From: Spirochaetaceae bacterium
GTDB taxonomy: Bacteria; Spirochaetota; Spirochaetia; DSM-27196; PWMO01
Assembly (NCBI GenBank): GCA_003558175.1
Contig: PWMO01000517.1
Span: forward strand, 1-5,066
Reading direction: 5' to 3'
DNA length: 5,066 bases
Shown here: in pieces, positions 1 through 5,066 of the stretch
Layout: each line of letters begins with the position of its first letter
How positions within the stretch are numbered: the first letter of the stretch is position 1
Made by a program: the position numbers and the translations under genes
The notes under the pieces: generated by a model
Told to the model about the DNA's origin: nothing
Databases searched by the model: none
The model's input: only the letters and a program-made list of their open reading frames with translations

Positions 1-90
1 CGCTACAATAGATGCCGTCTGTTCGCTCGACATCTCCTGGTATTGCTGTATCTTCTCTCCGGTTGCCGGGTTTATCGACACCATTGCCAT
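1..90 (-). CDS. NAD(P)-dependent aldehyde dehydrogenase, succinate-semialdehyde dehydrogenase-like (N-terminal fragment)
   Basis: Only the first 30 codons lie in the window; the gene continues past the left edge. The translation begins MAMVSINPATGEKIQQY. The SINPATGE segment followed by a short acidic/polar helix is typical of the N-terminus of NAD-dependent succinate-semialdehyde dehydrogenases and related semialdehyde dehydrogenases. Those enzymes oxidise a (semi)aldehyde to the carboxylic acid in the cytoplasm. The ATG at 90 is chosen because an AAGGAG site lies 6 nt upstream; a second in-frame ATG at 84 is too far from it. The start lies 3 nt after the stop of the Ldh_2 gene, and the ribosome site is inside that gene's last codons, so translational coupling is likely. 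The catalytic Cys and Glu lie outside the window. Aldehyde dehydrogenase superfamily is likely; the succinate-semialdehyde assignment is tentative, and 2-oxoglutarate semialdehyde dehydrogenase is an alternative. Confidence 0.8.
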   Translation of the reverse strand, partial: MAMVSINPATGEKIQQYQEMSSEQTASIVA

Positions 91-93
91 AGG

Positions 94-1188
94 CTACTCC
101 TTCTTGAGCAAAGCGATCAATTCATCCGTCTTTTCCGTCTGTTCCGCTACCGCGAAAAGATTGATCAGCACGTAATCGGGCAGCTGCAGCCCGTCGCGCA
201 AGGCGGCGTCGCGGCGCTCCCACTCCATCTCGCCGGGAAGGTAGATGCGGTCGGAGCCCTCCGCTTTGGGAGCGCTGCGCACTTCGTCGATCATGGCGTC
301 CATGCGCGACTTGAACTGATCGAGCGGCATGAGGCTTTCGACGTTGACCGCAAGAAAGGCGTGACCTTCGTCGGCCGGCTCGGGCTCCGGTGCCAGCCAG
401 CGCTTGATTCCCGACAGAAACGAGGCGCCGGTCAGTACGCCGGTGAGAATCTCGACCAGCAGCGCGAGGCCGTACCCTTTGTGGCCCGCCATCGGCAACA
501 CGGCGCCTTTGTCCGGGTAGGTGTCGGTACTGGTGGTGGGAAGACCCCGTTCGTCCACCAGCCAGCCTTCCGGTATAGGCTTGCCCGCGGTCTTGGCCGC
601 GATCACCTTGCTGATCGCCACAACGCTGGTAGCGATATCGAGGAATACCGGGCGTTCCTTGCCGGCGGGAACCGCGTACGCGATCGGATTGGTTCCCATC
701 ACCGAGCTCCGGGCCCCGGGCACGGTCATGCAGATATCGGCGTTGGTCATTGAGATGCCGATCATGTCGTGCTCGGCGGCCATCACCGCGTAGTAGCCGG
801 CAGCGCCGAAGTGGCCGCTGTGACGCACCGCGCTGTAGGCTATACCGGCCGTACGCGCCTTATCCATCGCCGCCTGCATCGCGAAGCGAGAGGTGACCAT
901 GGGCATGGCGTAGTTGCCGTCAACCACGGCAAATCCCGGCCCATCGGTCAGAACCTGCGGCTCGGCGTCGGCAAAAAGCCCACCCTTGCGCACGTTGTGC
1001 ATGAGCGGCAACAGCTGGCGGGTCCCGTGACTGTGGGTACCCCAGGTATCGGTGGTCACCAGCACTTCAGCGGTCTGGCGTGCGTGGTCGGCCGAGAGCC
1101 CGAACGCCTGCATGACGCGCGCGCAGAAGCCGGTGAGATTCTCCGCGCTGATGCGGGATCCTACGTACTCGAGTGCCTTGTTGGACAT
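94..1188 (-). CDS. Ldh_2 family NAD(P)-dependent malate/L-lactate/ureidoglycolate-type dehydrogenase
   Basis: A 364-residue cytoplasmic oxidoreductase of the Ldh_2 family (relatives include AllD, YiaK, ComC-type sulfolactate dehydrogenase and delta1-pyrroline-2-carboxylate reductase). These enzymes interconvert 2-hydroxyacids (or imines) and 2-oxoacids with NAD(P)H and use a fold different from the Rossmann lactate dehydrogenases. Visible signatures in order: DTWGTHSHG at about 47-55, with the conserved SHG histidine; SGHFG at 124-128, the family's catalytic-histidine motif (usually SNHFG); GTNPIA at 165-170; DIATS at 184-188; and GHKGYGLALLVEIL at 235-248. Length is normal for the family (about 330-365). 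The start is the ATG at 1188, preceded by AAGGAGGGG. A longer frame back to GTG at 1272 has no ribosome site and a low-complexity Pro/Arg/Gly extension. It follows the E1 gene after 104 nt and is 3 nt from the aldehyde dehydrogenase gene. Family is secure; the substrate cannot be read from sequence. Confidence 0.92.
   Translation of the reverse strand: MSNKALEYVGSRISAENLTGFCARVMQAFGLSADHARQTAEVLVTTDTWGTHSHGTRQLLPLMHNVRKGGLFADAEPQVLTDGPGFAVVDGNYAMPMVTSRFAMQAAMDKARTAGIAYSAVRHSGHFGAAGYYAVMAAEHDMIGISMTNADICMTVPGARSSVMGTNPIAYAVPAGKERPVFLDIATSVVAISKVIAAKTAGKPIPEGWLVDERGLPTTSTDTYPDKGAVLPMAGHKGYGLALLVEILTGVLTGASFLSGIKRWLAPEPEPADEGHAFLAVNVESLMPLDQFKSRMDAMIDEVRSAPKAEGSDRIYLPGEMEWERRDAALRDGLQLPDYVLINLFAVAEQTEKTDELIALLKKE
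97..102 (-). promoter_or_regulatory. Shine-Dalgarno site of the aldehyde dehydrogenase gene, inside the Ldh_2 gene
   Basis: The minus strand reads AAGGAG, then TAGCCT, then ATG. The site overlaps the final codons (Lys-Glu) of the Ldh_2 reading frame and its stop codon falls in the spacer. This decides the ATG at 90 over the in-frame ATG at 84 and suggests terminating ribosomes re-initiate on the next gene. Confidence 0.8.
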
Positions 1189-1192
1189 GAAA

Positions 1193-1201
1193 CCCCTCCT
1201 T
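1193..1201 (-). promoter_or_regulatory. Strong Shine-Dalgarno site of the Ldh_2 gene
   Basis: The minus strand reads AAGGAGGGG, followed by TTTC and ATG at 1188. It fixes the start at 1188. AACCC repeats just upstream (complement of 1215-1224) are complementary to the GGGTT that overlaps the 3' end of this site, so local pairing could mask it. Confidence 0.8.
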
Positions 1202-1265
1202 GGGAACGGCGTTCGGGTTGGGTTCCCGCGGGTATCCACCGCGGGCGCCGCGCCCCGGCCGGGGC
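1202..1265 (-). promoter_or_regulatory. GC-rich leader with several inverted repeats upstream of the Ldh_2 gene
   Basis: The 104-nt gap between the E1 and Ldh_2 genes contains three inverted repeats. Positions 1252-1265 are a perfect 14-nt palindrome (GCCCCGGCCGGGGC). Positions 1225-1231 and 1239-1245 form a 7-bp all-G/C stem with a 7-nt loop. GGGAAC at 1202-1207 pairs with GTTCCC at 1222-1227, ending beside the Shine-Dalgarno site. The last two stems share 1225-1227 and cannot both form completely. No U-tract follows in the direction of transcription, so this is not a classic intrinsic terminator. Possible roles are attenuation, control of translation start, or mRNA processing/stability. The repeats are seen directly; any function is inferred. 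Confidence 0.4.
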
Positions 1266-1292
1266 ACGGCACGGCCGGGCGTGAACAGACCT

Positions 1293-3467
1293 CTACAGCA
1301 GGCGCCTGTCGGCAGCTTTCACCACCGTGTCGACGATGGTGTCGTCATCGAGCATCGCGGCCGCTTCGAGCACGCGCGAAACGGAGTTGGGCACGTCGAG
1401 CGATGTCAGGCTGAAGCAGGGCGCGTCCAGGTAGTCAAAGTAGCGCGCCGAGGCGATCGCGGCAATCCGGTTGCCGATGGCCTGCCCGCCGGCCGCCTCT
1501 TCCACAATGACCATGGCGCCGGTCTTTTTCAGCGACTCGCCGATGGTCTCAAAGTCCATTGAAGGGAAGTCAAGCGTCCGCAGGTCGATGATGTCGGCCG
1601 AGACCCCCTTCTCGGACAGGGTGCCGCGCAGGGCGCGCAGCCGTTCGGTCATGTAGCCGTAGGTGACGATCGTGAGGTCGTTGCCTTCTGCAATCAGCTG
1701 CGCCTTGCCGAACGGAATGCAGTAGTCGAGATCATCCGTCGGGAGGTCGGACTTATTCTTGTAAAGTGCGTGATGCTCGAGAAACACCACCGGATCATTG
1801 CTGTGCATGGCGGTGTTGAACAGCCCCACGTAGTCGAAGCTGTTGGAGGGCGCCACGATGCGCCAGCCGGCGAAAAGCGCAAAAAGTCCCACCGGGTCCA
1901 TGGAGTGCTGCCCGCCGTAGCCGCAGCCGATGGCGATGCGGGTGCGTACCACCAGCGGCAGGTTGGTGGTGCCACCGTACATGTGGCGCGCCTTGGCAAT
2001 CTGGTTGAACAGCTGGTCGCCGGCAACGAAGGCAAAATCGGGAAACATCACCTCAACCACCGGACGCATACCCGACATCGCCGCGCCGAGTCCAAGGCCG
2101 ACAAAGCCGGCCTCGGAAATGGGGGTGTTGATTACGCGGTCAGGGTACTTCTTGGGCAGCCCCTTGGTGGCGCCGTACGCTCCGCCGCCGAAACTGGCGA
2201 CCTCTTCACCCAGCACCACCGCGCGTTCGTCCCGTTCCAGCCAGCGGCCGGTTGCCTCGGCAATGGCGTCACTGTAGGCCAGCTGCCGAAAATCGCTGAA
2301 GTCCTCACGCTCCGCGTAGCGCAGACCGGACAGCTCGGAACCGTCGCTGCGGACGCCTTCGGTGGCGCTTTCGGGTGAAGGCCAGAGCTCTTCGCGCACG
2401 GTGCGCGGCGTACCAGGGTTGGTGCAGGTGTCCACCGCCTCCTGTACACAGGCGGCCGCCTTCTCCCTGATCTGCTCCGCCTGCTTCTTGCCCAGGATGC
2501 CGGCGGCTGCCAGCGCCGCCGGAAACTGTACCATGACGTCCTGGTCGGCAAACTGCGCCTCTTCTTCCTTGCTGCGATAGCCGAAAGCACTGCCGGGAGT
2601 ATCGCCGGCGTGATGATACTTGCGGTAGCAGAACGCCTCAATGAACCACGGCTTACCGCCGGTACGGATGTCTTCGGCGGCGGTGCGGGTCGATTCGTAG
2701 ATCGCTACGGTGTCGTTGCCGTCCACAATCAGGGCGTTCATACCGTAGGCGTTGGCGCGCTGCGACAGCAGTTTTACCGCGCACGCCTCGTCGGACGGGG
2801 TGCCGACGGCGTAGAGATTGTTCTCGATAAAAAATATGACCGGGAGGTCCCAGATGCCGGCCAGGTTGGCGGCCTCATGCAGTGCGCCCTGATTGATGGC
2901 ACCGTCACCAAAGTACGACACCACCACGTTGCCGGTAGCCGCCTGCTTTTCGGCGAAGGCCGAGCCCACCGCGATGGGAATACCGCCTGCAACAATGGCG
3001 TTTGTCCCCAGCACTCCCGCCTCCAGGTAGCGCAGGTGCATCGAGCCGCCGCGTCCGCCGCAGTAACCGTTCTTGAGCCCCATGATTTCGGCAAAGGTGC
3101 GGGTGATCGCCTCGCGGCCGGCGTCGGGCACCGCGTCGGCCGCCGGGTCCCAGGACGGATCCAGCACGTAGTTCATCGCCTTGCTGAGGAACTGGTGATG
3201 CGCGCGATGCGTACCGGTGATCTTGTCCTGCCCGGTCAGCGCTCGAATGGACGCCGCGGCCACCGCCTCCTGCCCCACGCTGGTATGCACCGGGCCCCAG
3301 ACGCAGTCGTCGGCCTTGAGACGCAGCAGCGCGTGCTCGAACTCGTTTATCAGGTACATGTCGAAGAGGATCTGCGCCGCGCGGTGCGGCGGGATCTTGC
3401 TGATATCTTGCGGGTCGGACTTCCAGCGCTCCCAGCGCTGTTCTACGAGCAGCTTTTCCTGTTGCAA
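1293..3467 (-). CDS. 2-oxoacid dehydrogenase E1, fused alpha and beta subunits (thiamine diphosphate-dependent)
   Basis: A 724-residue enzyme carrying both halves of a heterotetramer-type E1 (pyruvate/branched-chain 2-oxoacid/acetoin dehydrogenase family) in one chain. The alpha part covers about 25-345. It contains the thiamine-diphosphate/Mg motif, GDG at 187-189 to NN at 216-217, and the phosphorylation-loop-like segment YRKYHHAGD at 281-289, where H286 matches the catalytic histidine of GHS in other E1 alphas. A linker of about 40 residues follows. The beta part covers about 388-724, with GEEV at 420-423, ISEAGFVGLGLG at 450-461 (E452 being the likely cofactor-activating Glu), GQHSMDP at 519-525 and FLEH at 562-565. 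The chain normally decarboxylates a 2-oxoacid and passes the acyl group to a lipoyl E2. No E2 or E3 is in the window. The start is set at TTG 3467 because GAGGG lies 7 nt upstream; an open frame to GTG 3548 lacks a ribosome site. Family call is firm; substrate unknown. Confidence 0.9.
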   Translation of the reverse strand: MQQEKLLVEQRWERWKSDPQDISKIPPHRAAQILFDMYLINEFEHALLRLKADDCVWGPVHTSVGQEAVAAASIRALTGQDKITGTHRAHHQFLSKAMNYVLDPSWDPAADAVPDAGREAITRTFAEIMGLKNGYCGGRGGSMHLRYLEAGVLGTNAIVAGGIPIAVGSAFAEKQAATGNVVVSYFGDGAINQGALHEAANLAGIWDLPVIFFIENNLYAVGTPSDEACAVKLLSQRANAYGMNALIVDGNDTVAIYESTRTAAEDIRTGGKPWFIEAFCYRKYHHAGDTPGSAFGYRSKEEEAQFADQDVMVQFPAALAAAGILGKKQAEQIREKAAACVQEAVDTCTNPGTPRTVREELWPSPESATEGVRSDGSELSGLRYAEREDFSDFRQLAYSDAIAEATGRWLERDERAVVLGEEVASFGGGAYGATKGLPKKYPDRVINTPISEAGFVGLGLGAAMSGMRPVVEVMFPDFAFVAGDQLFNQIAKARHMYGGTTNLPLVVRTRIAIGCGYGGQHSMDPVGLFALFAGWRIVAPSNSFDYVGLFNTAMHSNDPVVFLEHHALYKNKSDLPTDDLDYCIPFGKAQLIAEGNDLTIVTYGYMTERLRALRGTLSEKGVSADIIDLRTLDFPSMDFETIGESLKKTGAMVIVEEAAGGQAIGNRIAAIASARYFDYLDAPCFSLTSLDVPNSVSRVLEAAAMLDDDTIVDTVVKAADRRLL

Positions 3468-3474
3468 TGCATTA

Positions 3475-3479
3475 CCCTC
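3475..3479 (-). promoter_or_regulatory. Shine-Dalgarno site supporting a TTG start for the E1 gene
   Basis: The minus strand reads GAGGG, then TAATGCA, then TTG at 3467. The spacing of 7 nt is good, and no in-frame ATG occurs until residue 37 of the protein, which would remove the conserved start of the alpha domain. An ATG at 3472 lies between them but is out of frame. Confidence 0.6.
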
Positions 3480-3488
3480 ATTCTGCGC

Positions 3489-3504
3489 GGCGGAGAGCTC
3501 CGCC
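3489..3504 (-). repeat. Short inverted repeat (hairpin) upstream of the E1 gene
   Basis: Plus-strand GGCGGAG, AG, CTCCGCC forms a perfect 7-bp inverted repeat. In the mRNA it would fold as a hairpin 9 nt before the GAGGG ribosome site. No U-tract follows, so it is not a standard terminator. It sits in the 155-nt gap (3468-3622) after the VOC gene, where no clear promoter was found. It may affect start efficiency or mRNA stability, or be chance in GC-rich DNA. Confidence 0.35.
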
Positions 3505-3603
3505 CGGCAACCCGCCGGCTGCCGCGCCAAAACGCACGCGGCGGCCACAGTCTGTTTTTTGGGGTCAGGATTGCTTCAGCCTGCCTGTGACACGTCTCGC
3601 CCG

Positions 3604-3621
3604 CTGCCGGGTCTGCCGGGT
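3604..3621. repeat. Two perfect tandem copies of a 9-bp unit
   Basis: CTGCCGGGT occurs twice back to back immediately after the VOC gene stop (3604-3612 and 3613-3621). Part of it (GGTCTGCCG) recurs at 3626-3634 within the last codons of that gene. This looks like a small slippage duplication at the 3' end of the gene. No function is evident. Confidence 0.6.
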
Positions 3622-3622
3622 A

Positions 3623-4051
3623 TCAGGTCTGCCGCAGCTCCAGGATTTCCCCGTCCGGGCCGCGGAAGTAGAATAACCACACTCCGGGGCGGAATTCAAC
3701 CGGGTCACTCAGCGTTTCCACCCCGTGCTCCTTCAGCCGCTTGAAATCGGCGCGAGCGTCGGTGGAACGCAGCCCGATGTGGATCAGGCCGCGGTCCGCC
3801 TGGCGATGATCCGGCGGCAGCGGTCGGCCTTCCGGCGAGCTGTATTCAAACAGCTCCAGCATGAACGAACCGGTGTAGAGGTGTGCGATTCGCGCGTGAC
3901 AGCCCGGTTGCGCGGTGACGGTAGGAAGCAGGCTGTCCGGCCCGACTTCCATCGTGCGCGCCGGCGACAGGCCGAGCAGGTCGCAGTAGAACTGCAGTGA
4001 GCGTTCCATGCTGGAGACGCTCAAGGCCACGTGTTCAAGACCGGCAATCAT
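3623..4051 (-). CDS. VOC-superfamily protein (glyoxalase/dioxygenase fold)
   Basis: A 142-residue protein with the two beta-alpha-beta-beta-beta modules of the vicinal oxygen chelate fold. The first begins at MIAGLEHVALSV with the helix MERSLQFYCDLLGL at 15-28, the second at LIHIGLRSTD (89-98). The four expected metal ligands are all present at the usual places: H7, E66 in LELF, H91 in IHIG and E138 in ILEL near the C-terminus. A functional metal site is therefore likely. Family members include glyoxalase I, methylmalonyl-CoA epimerase, extradiol dioxygenases and thiol transferases; sequence alone does not choose. Length is typical for a single-domain member that dimerises. The ATG at 4051 has AAGGAG 6 nt upstream, and the gene begins 13 nt after the enolase-superfamily gene, so the two are almost certainly co-transcribed. 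In this context an isomerase/lyase acting on a hydroxy- or oxoacid intermediate is plausible but unproven. Confidence 0.88.
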   Translation of the reverse strand: MIAGLEHVALSVSSMERSLQFYCDLLGLSPARTMEVGPDSLLPTVTAQPGCHARIAHLYTGSFMLELFEYSSPEGRPLPPDHRQADRGLIHIGLRSTDARADFKRLKEHGVETLSDPVEFRPGVWLFYFRGPDGEILELRQT

Positions 4052-4057
4052 GGTTCA

Positions 4058-4063
4058 CTCCTT
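4058..4063 (-). promoter_or_regulatory. Shine-Dalgarno site of the VOC gene
   Basis: AAGGAG followed by TGAACC and ATG at 4051. The site lies within the 13-nt gap after the stop of the upstream enolase-superfamily gene, so both are read from one transcript. Confidence 0.8.
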
Positions 4064-4079
4064 TTCAAACCTTTTCAAA
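4060..4079. repeat. Perfect 10-bp tandem duplication spanning a stop codon and ribosome site
   Basis: CCTTTTCAAA occurs at 4060-4069 and again at 4070-4079. On the coding strand the unit is TTTGAAAAGG. The first copy codes the last residues of the enolase-superfamily protein. The second copy, shifted in frame, supplies its TGA stop and the AAGG of the next gene's ribosome site. Confidence 0.75.
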
Positions 4080-5066
4080 GGGCTGCAGATCGGCCCATTT
4101 GAAGCGCAGGCCGTGGCCCGGCTCGGCGGGCGCGACGGCGTAGCCGTCTTCAAGCATAAGCGGTGTCTCCAGAAACCGTTCCAGACCGAAACGGTGCACC
4201 TCGAGGTAGGTTGAGTTTGGCACTGCGCAGAGCAGGTGGACGTGCAGGTCGTGCGCGCCGTGCGAACTGACCGGCAGGTTGCGACACTCTGCGGCGTGCG
4301 CCACCTTCATCCAGCCGGTAACCCCGCCGATGTTGCTGAGATCGGGCTGCAGAAACGAGACGCCGCCGCGACTCATCATGCGCGAGAACTCGGGGAGGAT
4401 GTGCAGGTTCTCGCCGGTGGCAACCGGAATGCCGCAGGCCGCGATCTGCACGTGGTCTTCGTCGTGCTCCGGCTCCACCGGCTCTTCCAGCCAGAAGAGA
4501 TTGAACTCACGCAGTGCCTGGGCCGCCCGCAGCGCCTGGTCGAGCCGCCAGCGCATGTTGGCGTCCACCATCAGCACGATGTCGTCACCGATGTGCTTGC
4601 GAACCGCGGCCACGCGCGCGATATCTTCGCGCAGGTCGTCCCGGCCCACCTTGATCTTTACCGCCTTGAAGCCGTCGGCCAGATACTCATCCATCTCGGC
4701 CAGGAGCTCTTCATGAGTGAACTGCAGGTCCACGCCACCGGCATACGCCGGCACACGGTAGTCCGAGCCGCCCAGCAGTCGCCACAACGGTTCGCCGTAG
4801 CTCTGCGCCTTCACGTCCCAGAGCGCCACGTCCACCGCGGAAACGGCAAAACTGACCGGTCCGCCACGCCCGACGTAGTGCAGGCGCCAGCGCAGGTCGT
4901 GCCAGATCTGCTCGGTTCGGCGTGGGTCACGGCCGAGGATGAATGGAGCGATTTCGTGGTCGATGAGCTGTTTGATGGCCGACCCGCCAAAGCCGACGGT
5001 GTAGGTGTAGCCACAGCCTTCAAGTCCGGTGTCGGTCTCAATGCGAACGGTGACCATCTCGAATGC
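4065..5066 (-). CDS. Enolase-superfamily enzyme, mandelate racemase/acid-sugar dehydratase type (N-terminus missing)
   Basis: The frame is open through the right edge, so the true start lies outside; roughly 30-45 residues are probably missing against the usual 365-400. Numbering below starts at the Met encoded at 5057, which is probably internal. The catalytic barrel is complete. It has KIK at 134-136 (matching mandelate racemase K164/K166), metal ligands D165 (VDAN), E191 (LEEP) and E216 (TGEN), D239 (QPDLSNIGGVTGW) and H266 (SSHG) forming the Asp-His dyad, and E286 (YLEVH) matching racemase E317. Having both the lysine and the Asp-His bases places it in the mandelate racemase subgroup. That subgroup abstracts a proton alpha to a carboxylate, leading to racemisation or, in most members, dehydration of sugar acids such as galactarate/talarate to 2-keto-3-deoxy acids. 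It is the most upstream gene visible and lies 13 nt before the VOC gene. Dehydratase is favoured over racemase by family frequency only. Confidence 0.9.
   Translation of the reverse strand, partial: AFEMVTVRIETDTGLEGCGYTYTVGFGGSAIKQLIDHEIAPFILGRDPRRTEQIWHDLRWRLHYVGRGGPVSFAVSAVDVALWDVKAQSYGEPLWRLLGGSDYRVPAYAGGVDLQFTHEELLAEMDEYLADGFKAVKIKVGRDDLREDIARVAAVRKHIGDDIVLMVDANMRWRLDQALRAAQALREFNLFWLEEPVEPEHDEDHVQIAACGIPVATGENLHILPEFSRMMSRGGVSFLQPDLSNIGGVTGWMKVAHAAECRNLPVSSHGAHDLHVHLLCAVPNSTYLEVHRFGLERFLETPLMLEDGYAVAPAEPGHGLRFKWADLQPFEKV

Noticed and set aside
1252..1265. 14-nt palindrome as a rho-independent terminator after the E1 gene
   Set aside because: No U-tract follows on the coding strand, and its centre has no room for a loop without opening pairs; kept only as part of the leader structure.
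1189..1272. Upstream extension of the Ldh_2 protein to GTG at 1272
   Set aside because: No ribosome site precedes that GTG, the added residues are low-complexity, and a strong AAGGAGGGG directs starting at 1188.
43..1284. Plus-strand open frames at 43-753 and 769-1284
   Set aside because: Both are antisense to the Ldh_2 gene, with no family signature; the Arg/His/Gly-rich translations are typical mirror frames.
3468..3548. Upstream extension of the E1 protein to GTG at 3548
   Set aside because: No ribosome site precedes it and the extension (Ala/Arg/Cys-rich) has no E1 similarity; the TTG at 3467 has a well-spaced GAGGG.
3554..3560. Plus-strand T-run after CACAGTCTG as a possible intrinsic terminator
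   Set aside because: No stable GC-rich stem precedes it, and it lies on the strand opposite to all the genes; on the coding strand it reads as an A-run, so it cannot end this operon's transcript.
2610..3590. Long plus-strand open frame of 326 codons opposite the E1 alpha region
   Set aside because: It is antisense to a clearly conserved thiamine-diphosphate enzyme, lacks a ribosome site and recognisable motifs, and has the Arg/His/Gly/Val-rich make-up of a mirror frame in GC-rich DNA.

Overview
The window is a compact, GC-rich bacterial segment. Every supportable gene lies on the minus strand, so the map reads right to left. Purine-rich Shine-Dalgarno sites (AAGGAG type), short gaps and strong G/C preference at third codon positions indicate a bacterial catabolic operon. 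The sequence does not settle the phylum. A high-GC proteobacterium or spirochaete would fit, but this is a guess. No RNA gene, mobile element, CRISPR array or phage signal was seen.

In transcription order: (1) 5066-4065, an enolase-superfamily enzyme of the mandelate racemase/acid-sugar dehydratase type, with its N-terminus off the window edge. (2) 4051-3623, a small VOC/glyoxalase-fold protein with all four expected metal ligands. (3) 3467-1293, a single-chain thiamine-diphosphate 2-oxoacid dehydrogenase E1 with the alpha and beta halves fused, probably starting at TTG. (4) 1188-94, an Ldh_2-family NAD(P)-dependent 2-hydroxyacid dehydrogenase. (5) 90-1, the first 30 codons of an aldehyde dehydrogenase whose N-terminus looks like NAD-dependent succinate-semialdehyde dehydrogenase; it runs off the left edge.

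Genes 1-2 are 13 nt apart and genes 4-5 are 3 nt apart, so each pair is very likely co-transcribed and the second pair probably translationally coupled. Two longer gaps, 155 nt before gene 3 and 104 nt before gene 4, contain GC-rich inverted repeats but no convincing intrinsic terminator or promoter. No stretch over 300 bases lacks a gene.

The enzymes suggest stepwise oxidation of a hydroxy or sugar acid. The dehydratase/racemase would prepare a 2-oxo or 2-hydroxy acid, the Ldh_2 enzyme would oxidise 2-hydroxyacid to 2-oxoacid, the E1 would decarboxylate the 2-oxoacid, and the aldehyde dehydrogenase would oxidise a resulting semialdehyde. The substrate is unknown. No E2 or E3 gene, regulator or transporter is visible here. 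The individual families are familiar; the combination and the structured leader before the Ldh_2 gene are the most noteworthy points.
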